Source: Deltaproteobacteria bacterium
Lineage (GTDB): Bacteria > Desulfobacterota > GWC2-55-46
Reading direction: 5' to 3'
Length of the DNA stretch: 64,000 bases
Assembly (NCBI GenBank): GCA_016182655.1
Contig: JACPGB010000012.1
Location: 62,001-126,000 of the forward strand
Shown here in pieces: positions 30,189-38,492 of the stretch. How positions within the stretch are numbered: the stretch's first letter is position 1; each line of letters opens with the position of its first letter. Under the pieces are notes generated by a model that ran no database searches, was not told the DNA's origin, and saw only the letters and a program-made list of their open reading frames with translations. The position numbers and the translations under genes were made by a program.

Positions 30189-31544
30189 ATGGCTAAGGCG
30201 AAGACCTACTACTCGTGCCAGTCCTGCGGCCACGTTTCCTACAAGTGGCTCGGCAGGTGCCCCGATTGTTCCGCCTGGAACGCCTTTGTCGAGGAGGTCG
30301 AGGCCCCGTCGTCCAAAAGGGGCGGATCTGCGCCCTCCAACTCATCCCCGGAGCCTATCTCGAATTTAACCACTGAAAAGGAGTTCCGGGTAAGGACGCA
30401 CATCACGGAGCTTGACCGCGTCCTCGGCGGCGGCATGGTCCCCGGCTCTGCCATCCTCATAGGCGGCGACCCCGGCATAGGCAAATCCACGCTCCTCTTG
30501 CAGGCGATGGGCGCTCTCTCCGAGGCCGGAGTCAAGGTCCTCTACGTCACTGGCGAGGAATCGATGAGGCAGATACGCCTCCGTGGCGAGAGGCTCGGGG
30601 CGATATCGGAAAACCTCCTCGTCTTCGCCGAGACCTCCCTTGAAAAGATCATCGACACCCTCTCCGTAGTGAAGCCCGGCGTCATCGTCATAGACTCGGT
30701 CCAGACCATTTTCACCTCCGCATTAGAGTCCTCGCCCGGGTCCGTGAGCCAGGTGCGGGAGACTTCCGCGAGGCTTATCTCTCACGCCAAGGCGATAGAG
30801 ACCCCGCTATTCCTCGTGGGGCACGTGACAAAGGACGGCGCCATCGCCGGGCCGAAGGTCCTTGAGCACATGGTGGATACCGTCCTCTACTTCGAGGGTG
30901 AGAGGGGCCACCCCTTCCGGATACTCCGCGCCGTAAAGAACCGCTTCGGCTCGGTCATGGAGATAGGCGTATTCGAGATGAAGGATTCGGGGCTCATAGA
31001 GGTCACGAACCCGTCGGAGGTCTTCCTTGCCGAAAGGCCCGCTGATTCGTCCGGCTCAGCGGTGGTCTCAAGCCTTGAAGGGACGCGGACGATACTCGTC
31101 GAGGTCCAGTCGCTCGTCTGCCCGACGCTCTTCGGGGTGCCCCGGAGGACGGTCGTGGGTGTCGACCACAACAAGGTCATGTTGCTTGCCGCGGTGCTTG
31201 AGAAAAAGGCCGGGGTCTCGCTCGCCAACCACGACATCTTCGTAAAGGTCGCGGGCGGCTTAAGGCTCGACGAGCCCGCGATAGATTTGGGCATACTCGC
31301 CTCGCTCGCCTCGAACTTTTTAGACAAACCCATCGAACCCAAGACCGTCATATTCGGAGAGGTCGGGCTCGCAGGCGAGGTGAGGGCGATAAGCCAGGTC
31401 GAGCAGAGGGTGCGGGAGGCCGAAAAACTCGGATTTAAACGGTGCGTCCTCCCCAAGGACAATCTCAAGCACCTCAAAAAAACAGGGTCCATGCGCCTTG
31501 AAGGGGTTGCTACGATAAAGGAAGCCATTGAAAAGTTCTTTTAG
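30189..31544 (+). CDS. radA: DNA repair protein RadA (Sms)
   Basis: Zinc finger CQSCGHVSYKWLGRCPDC, GDPGIGKSTLLLQ, KNRFG motif; start reassigned to 30189. Confidence 0.96.
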   Translation: MAKAKTYYSCQSCGHVSYKWLGRCPDCSAWNAFVEEVEAPSSKRGGSAPSNSSPEPISNLTTEKEFRVRTHITELDRVLGGGMVPGSAILIGGDPGIGKSTLLLQAMGALSEAGVKVLYVTGEESMRQIRLRGERLGAISENLLVFAETSLEKIIDTLSVVKPGVIVIDSVQTIFTSALESSPGSVSQVRETSARLISHAKAIETPLFLVGHVTKDGAIAGPKVLEHMVDTVLYFEGERGHPFRILRAVKNRFGSVMEIGVFEMKDSGLIEVTNPSEVFLAERPADSSGSAVVSSLEGTRTILVEVQSLVCPTLFGVPRRTVVGVDHNKVMLLAAVLEKKAGVSLANHDIFVKVAGGLRLDEPAIDLGILASLASNFLDKPIEPKTVIFGEVGLAGEVRAISQVEQRVREAEKLGFKRCVLPKDNLKHLKKTGSMRLEGVATIKEAIEKFF

Positions 31545-31546
31545 GC

Positions 31547-31698
31547 AGGCTGCTGAAAAAGTCCATCTGCTTTGTTGTTATCGTCGCTCGTCCTTGCGGC
31601 GTACATACTAAAGTACGCCTCGCTCCTCGATACCTCGACGACTCGCTCCTCGACGCCTCGCTCCTCGACGCCTCGCATCCGGAGCTTATTTGAAGCCT
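31547..31698. repeat. Inverted-repeat element family 2, copy A (long, internal 15-bp repeat)
   Basis: AGGCTGCTGAAAAAGTCCATCTGCTTTGTTGT...GGCGTACATACTAAAGTACGCCTCGCTCCTCG... ending GGAGCTTATTTGAAGCCT; matches 40991-41112. Confidence 0.85.
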
Positions 31699-31874
31699 GA
31701 ATAATTTCCGTGGCTTTCAGAAACTGCTAAATACCCTATAGATAAGGGACTTTTGTTTTGATATAATTTGTTACAGGCCCCGGTCTTGAAAGGGGCGTCC
31801 GTTTGTTTGATTCCTTGTCGGAGGCCGTATTGTTGGTGATAAAGACCGGCGCATTCAGGGTAAGGGGCTTTATC

Positions 31875-33380
31875 ATGGCCCTGTTTTTTTTGCCGAGTAT
31901 CGTTTTTTTCGGAAATACCGCCCTTGCCTTTGAAAGCCCCTTTTATACTGACCTTGGGCAGATGAATTACGCCCGCTTCCTCATGCACGGGGGCGAGTAC
32001 AGGACGGCGGCAAGGGAGTTCGAGAGGGTCATAGAGAGTTTTCCCGGAAGCCCCGTTCTCGTTGAGGCCCAGTTCGGCCTCTCCGAGGCCTATTACATGG
32101 CCGGGCTTTATGACAAGGCCGAGGTACAGTACAGGCAATTTGTAAGGAACTTCGGGGAGAGCCCGCTTGCGGGGAAAGCCCTCGTAAGGCTTGACGAGCT
32201 CGGCTGGATGCGCGTCAAGCGCCTCCCGACAATACCTCTTCCGGAAGCGCCTTTTAGGCAGGTAAAGGGGCTCAAGGCGGTGCAGGTCATGCTCTTCGAG
32301 GGGAGGACCATCGAGGAGGTCGAAGGCGAGCTTAAGGGGCTTGGATCAGCCGGGGTCGACACAGTGATCCTCCGCGTCTTTCATAACAGCGGGGACAGGT
32401 TTTACCGGTTCGTCTCCCCAAGGGATAAACGGGGCGTATACTTCAATACCTCTTCCGCGCCTGTAGTGGATGACATGCTCTCAGCGGTCCTAACGGCCGC
32501 GCACAGGCAGGGGCTTAAGGTATTCGCGTGGATGACGACGAGGTACGCCGACTACGGGGTCGAGGATGACGAAGACCTCGCCTGTACCGGGTATGACATC
32601 CGCTCAAAGGGCTTCGTAAGGTGCAAGGGGCTCGACCTCTTTAATGAGAGGGCAATCGAGAGATTGGAGCGCATCTACGCCGACCTCGCCGAATACGAAA
32701 TAGACGGGGTGCTCTTCCAGGACGACCTGGTGCTAAGGCACAGCGAGGGCTTCGGAGCGCACATGGAGGCGCTTTTTAAAAAGGAGACAGGGGTGGAGAT
32801 GGACCCCGAGTCGCTGTATCTCCGGACGGACGGCCAGTCCGTGCATTACACCGAGCTCTTCTGGAAGTGGGCTTCGTGGAAGAACCGGCGGCTCCTCGAT
32901 GTGGCCGGAAGGCTCAAGGAGGTCGTGGCGAAGAAGAGGCCGGAGGCCAGGTTCGCCATAAACCTCATGTACGAGTCTGTCACCAACGCCCCTTACGCGC
33001 TTGCGTGGCTCTCGCAGGACCTGGCCGAAGCGGCGCGGAGAGACTTCGACTACTACTCCATCATGGCCTACCACAGGCAGATGGGGACGGAGCTGAAAAG
33101 GGACCCGGAAGAGATACGCGATATCATTGAGCGGATGGTCGTGGACGCCTCGGCCTCGGTCGGCCCCGAGAAGGTCCTTATCAAGGTGCAGACCATAGAC
33201 TGGTCCTCGGGAGAGGCCCTGCCGGACGACGAGGTCGCCGGTATATTGAAGAGCGTAAGAGCTAAGGAGAGCGTCTCCCTTGCCGTCGTACCCTACAGGA
33301 AGGACCTGCCGCTCAAGGAGCTTGCCGGAGGCGGGAGCGGCGCGGATGCCGCGGCTACATCAAAAGAGGAAGGCATATGA
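31875..33380 (+). CDS. Secreted TPR plus PgaB C-terminal-like glycoside hydrolase protein
   Basis: Signal-peptide-like N-terminus, TPR-like segment, then LKAVQVMLFEGRT...VDTVILRVFHNSGDRFYRFV...GLKVFAWMTTRYADYG...IDGVLFQDDLVL. ORF opens at 31803. Confidence 0.7.
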   Translation: MALFFLPSIVFFGNTALAFESPFYTDLGQMNYARFLMHGGEYRTAAREFERVIESFPGSPVLVEAQFGLSEAYYMAGLYDKAEVQYRQFVRNFGESPLAGKALVRLDELGWMRVKRLPTIPLPEAPFRQVKGLKAVQVMLFEGRTIEEVEGELKGLGSAGVDTVILRVFHNSGDRFYRFVSPRDKRGVYFNTSSAPVVDDMLSAVLTAAHRQGLKVFAWMTTRYADYGVEDDEDLACTGYDIRSKGFVRCKGLDLFNERAIERLERIYADLAEYEIDGVLFQDDLVLRHSEGFGAHMEALFKKETGVEMDPESLYLRTDGQSVHYTELFWKWASWKNRRLLDVAGRLKEVVAKKRPEARFAINLMYESVTNAPYALAWLSQDLAEAARRDFDYYSIMAYHRQMGTELKRDPEEIRDIIERMVVDASASVGPEKVLIKVQTIDWSSGEALPDDEVAGILKSVRAKESVSLAVVPYRKDLPLKELAGGGSGADAAATSKEEGI

Positions 33381-34090
33381 CGATATTGATGGACAAGGAC
33401 TCTATCTGCTCTCTCTGCAGGTGCCACATCAGGGAGAACACGATATTCACGGGGCTGAACGACGCCCAGCTCGACGCCTTCAAGGACGTCGTCGTCATCT
33501 CCTCATATAAAAAGCGGGAGCTGGTATACCTCGACGGCGACGAGTGCACGGGCCTCTACATCATAAGGACCGGCAGGCTCAAGCTCGTAAGGTCTTCATC
33601 CACAGGCAAGGAGCAGATAATCAATATCTTGAACCCCGGAGACCTTTTGGGCTTCGAGGTCTTCTACGAGGGGAGGCTCTACAAGAACACGGCCGTCGCC
33701 ATGGAGGACTCCGAGCTCTGCTATATAGAGAAGAACGCGTTCTTCAAGATCCTCGAAAGGGAGCCGGATATTTCGAAGAAGCTCATCATCTCTCTCGGCA
33801 AGGAACTTAACCACGCCTACGAGCGTATCGGCAACCTCGGGCTCCTTAACGCGAAGGAGAAGCTCGGCCATCTTTTATATACGCTCGCGAACGAGTACGG
33901 CGTCAAGGAAGACGGAGGGGTTAAGCTAAATCTCACGCTCTCGAGGCTTGAGATAGCCGAGCTCCTCGGCATCACGCAGGAGACCTCGATACGGCTCCTT
34001 AAGTCCTTCAAGGAAGACGGCATACTGGACATCAGGAGAAAAGAGATAATCATAAAGTCCATGTCCAGGCTGAAGGAATTCTCCGAGTAA
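33377..34090 (+). CDS. Crp/Fnr family regulator with Cys-rich N-terminus
   Basis: CSLCRC N-terminus, cNMP-binding fold, Crp HTH LSRLEIAELLGITQETSIRLLKSFKEDGIL. Confidence 0.9.
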   Translation: MTILMDKDSICSLCRCHIRENTIFTGLNDAQLDAFKDVVVISSYKKRELVYLDGDECTGLYIIRTGRLKLVRSSSTGKEQIINILNPGDLLGFEVFYEGRLYKNTAVAMEDSELCYIEKNAFFKILEREPDISKKLIISLGKELNHAYERIGNLGLLNAKEKLGHLLYTLANEYGVKEDGGVKLNLTLSRLEIAELLGITQETSIRLLKSFKEDGILDIRRKEIIIKSMSRLKEFSE

Positions 34091-34125
34091 CCGGGCAAGA
34101 GCGCCCGAAGGACCGCCTCACCCAA

Positions 34126-35547
34126 ATGGCATTTTCCATCCGCACAAGACTGACCTTCTGGTACGTCACCCTCCTCACGTTGAGCCTCATAGGCTTCGGC
34201 GCGGCGTTCTCGTATTCGCTCCTCAAGATCTACATGTACAGGACCGACAACCAGATCAGCTCGGTCGCCAACATGATGGTCCACACGGTCGTAAAACCGT
34301 CCGGGCAGATGTTCCTCCCAAGGGACTTCGATATCATACTGGAGAGGTTCTTCGGCATAAGGACAGCCGGGAACTACATACAGGTCCTCGACCCGCTCGG
34401 GAAGACCGTGGCGAGGTCTTCGAACCTCGAAGGCATGAGGCTCCCCATCACGAGGGACACCTACCACGCGGCCGTGAACGGCGCGACGACCTTCGAGGTG
34501 ATCCGGAACGTCGGCAAGTACCCCGTAAGGGTCGTCACAAAGCCGATATTCGTGCCCGAGAAGGGGCTCGTGGCGATAGTCCAGGTGGGTTCCTCGCTCG
34601 AGGGGATAGACGAGATATTCCATTCGCTCGCATACATCTTCATGCTGGGGGCCGCGGCCTCGGTCGTCATCGCGAGCGCCGTCGGCTGGTTCCTCGCTAA
34701 AAAGGCGTTGAGGCCCGTCGCCGAGATAACCAAGCTCGCGAGGAAGATCGAGGCCGAGAACCTGAACGAGCGCATAACCATAGAGGTCCCTAACGACGAG
34801 ATAGGCCGTCTCGCATCCACAATGAACGAGATGATAGCGAGGCTGGAAAAGTCGTTCAGGCAGATAAAGCAGTTCACGGGCGACGCCTCGCACGAGCTCA
34901 AGACCCCGCTTACGATATTGAAGGGCGAGATGGAGATAGCGCTCCGGTCGAAGGACGATGTCAATGCGATGAGGGAGGCGCTCAAATCCAGCCTCGAGGA
35001 GATCGACAGGATGAACGACATCGTCCGGAACCTCCTCGACCTCGCCAAGATGGACGTTGAGAAGGAGTCTCAGCCCAAGGAGAGCGTCGACCTCGAGAAG
35101 CTCCTGAAAGAGCGGCTCGAGCACTTCAGGAGGCTCGCCCTTGACAGCGGTATCGAGATGTATATCCTCAAGAGTATACCCTTGATCGTCCGCGGGGACA
35201 GGGTAAGGATAAGCCAGCTCCTATCGAACCTTATTGACAACGCCATAAAGTACACGCCCCGGGGCGGCACGGTCGAGCTCTCGCTCGCCGGGGAGGGCGG
35301 CCAGGCGGTCTTCAGGGTAAGGGACACCGGCGTCGGCATCTCGAAAGAGGACGCGCCGTTCGTCTTCGACAGGTTCTACAGGGTAGACAAGGCCCGTTCC
35401 AGGGACGTCGGCGGGGCAGGGCTCGGGCTTTCCATATGCAAGGGCATAGCCGAGGCGCACGGAGGGACTCTCGAGGTGACAAGCGTCCCCGGCAAGGGCT
35501 CGACATTCGTCGCGAAGCTGCCGCTCGCCGCGGCGCCTGCCGTCTGA
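34126..35547 (+). CDS. Sensor histidine kinase with HAMP domain (CusS-like), no adjacent response regulator
   Basis: FTGDASHELKTPLTILKGEMEIALRS, NLIDNAIKYTPRGGTV, GGAGLGLSICKGIAEAHGG. Confidence 0.88.
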   Translation: MAFSIRTRLTFWYVTLLTLSLIGFGAAFSYSLLKIYMYRTDNQISSVANMMVHTVVKPSGQMFLPRDFDIILERFFGIRTAGNYIQVLDPLGKTVARSSNLEGMRLPITRDTYHAAVNGATTFEVIRNVGKYPVRVVTKPIFVPEKGLVAIVQVGSSLEGIDEIFHSLAYIFMLGAAASVVIASAVGWFLAKKALRPVAEITKLARKIEAENLNERITIEVPNDEIGRLASTMNEMIARLEKSFRQIKQFTGDASHELKTPLTILKGEMEIALRSKDDVNAMREALKSSLEEIDRMNDIVRNLLDLAKMDVEKESQPKESVDLEKLLKERLEHFRRLALDSGIEMYILKSIPLIVRGDRVRISQLLSNLIDNAIKYTPRGGTVELSLAGEGGQAVFRVRDTGVGISKEDAPFVFDRFYRVDKARSRDVGGAGLGLSICKGIAEAHGGTLEVTSVPGKGSTFVAKLPLAAAPAV

Positions 35548-35635
35548 CTTTTTTGAGATGCGATATAATCATCGCGGCGCTCGGTCTTTAGTCCTTTGAC
35601 GCGCTGATCCGACATAACCGAGGAGGGCAAAGTCC

Positions 35636-36664
35636 ATGAACGTTGGGATACTAACCGGAGGCGGAGACTGCCCGGGACTTAACGCGGTAATCCGCGCCAT
35701 AGTCAAGAGGGGGCATCAGTTCGGATACGAGTTCACGGGCATCAGGGACGGTTGGAGAGGACTCGTTCAATCCAATACGATAAAGCTCACGAAGCAGGCG
35801 GTCTCCGGGCTACTGCCCATGGGCGGCACAATACTCGGCACATCGAGGACGAACCCGCTTAAGAAGCCCGAGGACGCGGAGAAGCTCTTCAAGAACATCG
35901 AGACGCTCAAGCTCGACGCCATAATAGCCATAGGCGGAGACGACACGCTGGGTGTCGCCGCGAAGCTCCACGCCAAGGGCATAAAGGTCATCGGCGTGCC
36001 GAAGACCATAGACAACGACCTTTCCGGCACGGACTTCACCTTCGGGTTCGATACAGCCGTATCCATCGTCACATGGGCGCTCGACAGACTGCATTCCACG
36101 ACCGAGGCCCACCAGAGGGTCATGGTAGTCGAGGTCATGGGCAGGCACGCCGGCTGGATCGCGGTCTACGGCGGCATAGCCGGAGGGGCCGACGTAATAC
36201 TTATCCCCGAGAAGCCGTTCGACGTCGACGAGGTCTGCGCTGTAATAAAGAAGAGGAAGGAAGAGGGGAAGAACTTCAGCCTCGTCGTCGCGGCGGAAGG
36301 CGCGTACCCGAAAGAGGCGGGCGGCATGATAACGAAGGACAAGACGCTCGACTCGTTCGGACATGTCAAGCTCGGCGGCGTTGGGGAGTTCCTCGCGACC
36401 GAAATAGAGAAGAGGACTTCTCTTGAGTCACGGTTCGTGGTGCTCGGGCATCTCCAGAGGGGCGGCACGCCTACGGCCTACGACAGGATCCTCGCCACGC
36501 GCTACGGCATAAGGGCGATAGAGCTCGTCAACGAAGCCAACTTCGGACGCATGGTCGCGCTTCAGGGAAATAAGATAGTCGACATATCGCTTGAAGAGGC
36601 CACGGCGAAGCTTAAGACCATAGACCTCGAGATGTACAGGATAGCGCATATATTTTTCGGGTAG
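35636..36664 (+). CDS. 6-phosphofructokinase, probably PPi-dependent
   Basis: MNVGILTGGGDCPGLNAVIRA, IAIGGDDTLGVA, PKTIDNDLSGTDFTFGFDTA. Confidence 0.92.
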   Translation: MNVGILTGGGDCPGLNAVIRAIVKRGHQFGYEFTGIRDGWRGLVQSNTIKLTKQAVSGLLPMGGTILGTSRTNPLKKPEDAEKLFKNIETLKLDAIIAIGGDDTLGVAAKLHAKGIKVIGVPKTIDNDLSGTDFTFGFDTAVSIVTWALDRLHSTTEAHQRVMVVEVMGRHAGWIAVYGGIAGGADVILIPEKPFDVDEVCAVIKKRKEEGKNFSLVVAAEGAYPKEAGGMITKDKTLDSFGHVKLGGVGEFLATEIEKRTSLESRFVVLGHLQRGGTPTAYDRILATRYGIRAIELVNEANFGRMVALQGNKIVDISLEEATAKLKTIDLEMYRIAHIFFG

Positions 36665-36700
36665 AGTCAGTCTTCTTTCGTTTTCATATGTATCGTTAAT

Positions 36701-36728
36701 AAAGGCGGGACTAACAAGTCCCGCCTTT
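36701..36728 (+). terminator. Terminator after pfk
   Basis: AAAGGCGGGACT-AACA-AGTCCCGCCTTT; stem identical to that at 27088. Confidence 0.75.
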
Positions 36729-36746
36729 ATAACATCAAGGTTTGCC

Positions 36747-37214
36747 GTGAGACACTTTCCAAGACCCCTCATAGCCCTATTTTTATCCGCCCTCTTTCTC
36801 CACGCCTGCTCAAGGCCGCCTGAAGAGGAAAGGATACGCCAGAGCGTGTCAGAGGCCGTCGAGGCGGCTGAGAAAAAGGATGTAAAGGCCTTCATGCGAT
36901 TCATATCGAATGAATACGCCGACGACCGGGGCAACGACTACAACGGGATAAAAGGCGTCCTCGTCTACCAGCTCCTCCGGCCCGAGGCCGTGAAGGTCTT
37001 CGTGAGGGGACTTACGGTAGAGGTCAAGGGAGACACCGCCCTTGTAGACGCAAAGGCCATAACAATGAGGGGAGGGGACATAAAGTCGCTCTCGGATATC
37101 GTCCCCGAGGAGGCCGAGGCCTACAGGTTCTCTATCGTATTCAAGAACGAGACCGGCGACTGGAAGGTAAGGTCTGCCGCATGGGAGCCGGTAGGTATCG
37201 CGGGGCTCCTGTGA
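36747..37214 (+). CDS. Putative lipoprotein, hypothetical
   Basis: GTG start; MRHFPRPLIALFLSALFLHACSRPP lipobox. Confidence 0.65.
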   Translation: MRHFPRPLIALFLSALFLHACSRPPEEERIRQSVSEAVEAAEKKDVKAFMRFISNEYADDRGNDYNGIKGVLVYQLLRPEAVKVFVRGLTVEVKGDTALVDAKAITMRGGDIKSLSDIVPEEAEAYRFSIVFKNETGDWKVRSAAWEPVGIAGLL

Positions 37215-37681
37215 ACGGAGCGCCCCCGAGGCTCATGGCGGACGCCATGCTCGGAAAGCTCGCAAGGTGGCTACGCACTTTAGGCTACGACTGCGCCTTT
37301 GAACCTTCCATAACGGATGACGAGCTCCTTAAGAGGGCAATCGACGAAGGGCGGGTCATACTCACGCGCGATACATTGCTCATCCAGCGCCGCGCCGCGC
37401 GCGGCAAGACGATATTCATCGAGAGCGACCTGGTCTCCGACCAGCTCAAGGAATTGTCGAAGAGGTTCGAGATAAACGCAACAGGCTTCCTTACCAGGTG
37501 CCTGAGATGCAACATCCCCCTTGAGGATTTAGGGAAAGACTCGGCAAGGGACAAGGTCCCGCCGTATGTCTTTGCCACTCAGGAGAGGTTTTCCATATGC
37601 CCTCGTTGCTCCCGCGTATACTGGGGGGGCACCCACAAGGCGCGGATGATCGAGGAGATAGAGAGGATGCTCAAGGGATAG
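37181..37681 (+). CDS. Mut7-C RNase domain protein
   Basis: MADAMLGKLARWLRTLGYD...DEGRVILTRD...CLRCNIPLE...CPRCSRVYWGGTH. Confidence 0.85.
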   Translation: MGAGRYRGAPVNGAPPRLMADAMLGKLARWLRTLGYDCAFEPSITDDELLKRAIDEGRVILTRDTLLIQRRAARGKTIFIESDLVSDQLKELSKRFEINATGFLTRCLRCNIPLEDLGKDSARDKVPPYVFATQERFSICPRCSRVYWGGTHKARMIEEIERMLKG

Positions 37682-37697
37682 ATGGTTGATCAGGTAT

Positions 37698-37787
37698 CTC
37701 CCCTCCTTTACAAGGAGGGGGCGGGGGAGGTCTGCTTTTCCCTTAAAATCACCCCACCCGACCTCCCCTTATCAAGGGGAGGAGTTT
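37698..37787. repeat. CCCCTCC/GGAGGGG palindromic intergenic repeat, copy B
   Basis: TCCCCTCCTTTACAAGGAGGGG and GACCTCCCCTTATCAAGGGGAGGAG. Confidence 0.75.
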
Positions 37788-37898
37788 GAAAACACGGTTT
37801 TCGATAGGCGGGGTTTTCCAACCCCGCCTCCCTCCCTTCCCCTTTGAAATCTCCCCCTAAAGATGTTAGCCTTGCCCGGAAAAGAAAGGAGACCGTTT

Positions 37899-38219
37899 AT
37901 GGATGGGTTCGTGATAGTCTTTTCGACCGCCCCTAACGAGGACGAGGCGGCGCGCATCGGAAAAGCCGTGGTCGAAGAGGGGCTTGCCGCGTGCTGTAAC
38001 ATGGTCCCGCGCTTAAGGTCGATCTACACATGGAAAGGAAAGGTCTTCGACGAGGCGGAGGTCCTCTCCATCTACAAGACGAGGGCCTCGCTCTTAGGGA
38101 AGCTCAAGGACAGGATAAAGGCCCTCCACGGCTACGAGGTCCCGGAGATAATCGCCGTCGACATAAAGGACGGGCTGCCGGAATACCTCGCCTGGATAGA
38201 CGAGGTCACGAAGGGGTAG
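37899..38219 (+). CDS. cutA: CutA1 divalent-cation tolerance family protein
   Basis: VIVFSTAPNEDEAARIGKAVVEEGLAACCNMVP-RLRSIYTWKGKVFDEAEVLSIYKTR. Confidence 0.92.
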   Translation: MDGFVIVFSTAPNEDEAARIGKAVVEEGLAACCNMVPRLRSIYTWKGKVFDEAEVLSIYKTRASLLGKLKDRIKALHGYEVPEIIAVDIKDGLPEYLAWIDEVTKG

Positions 38220-38221
38220 GG

Positions 38222-38399
38222 TACTCGGCGTACGGCCAATTTCAAATCGGGTTGCTCCAGTCCCCCGGACGCAAAGCCGTCCGATACGGATTGCCTGTCC
38301 GGCAGGACCGCTCGGCGCGGGGCCAGCGTCCTTCGGAGGATATTGAGGCAAGGGGAGCCAAGTCATCCTGATGTGAGCTTTGCCCGTCCGGCCAGGACC
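38222..38399 (-). repeat. Tandem doublet of ~88-90 bp REP/BIME-like units (inverted relative to the trmFO array)
   Basis: Minus-strand units 38399-38310 (GGTCCTGGCCGGACGGGCAAA...GGCCCCGCGCCGAGC) and 38309-38222 (GGTCCTGCCGGACAGGCAATCCGTATCGG...TTGGCCGTACGCCGAGT). Confidence 0.8.
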
Positions 38400-38407
38400 C
38401 TTTTCTT

Positions 38408-38436
38408 TTGACAAACCCGGCGCGATTATTTACAAT
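38408..38436 (+). promoter_or_regulatory. sigma70-type promoter for lepA-lepB
   Basis: TTGACA - 17 nt - TACAAT. Confidence 0.6.
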
Positions 38437-38492
38437 GTTATATTAAGTTTTTTATGGGTTTCTAAGGACCATAGACAGGGGACCGGATCAAA

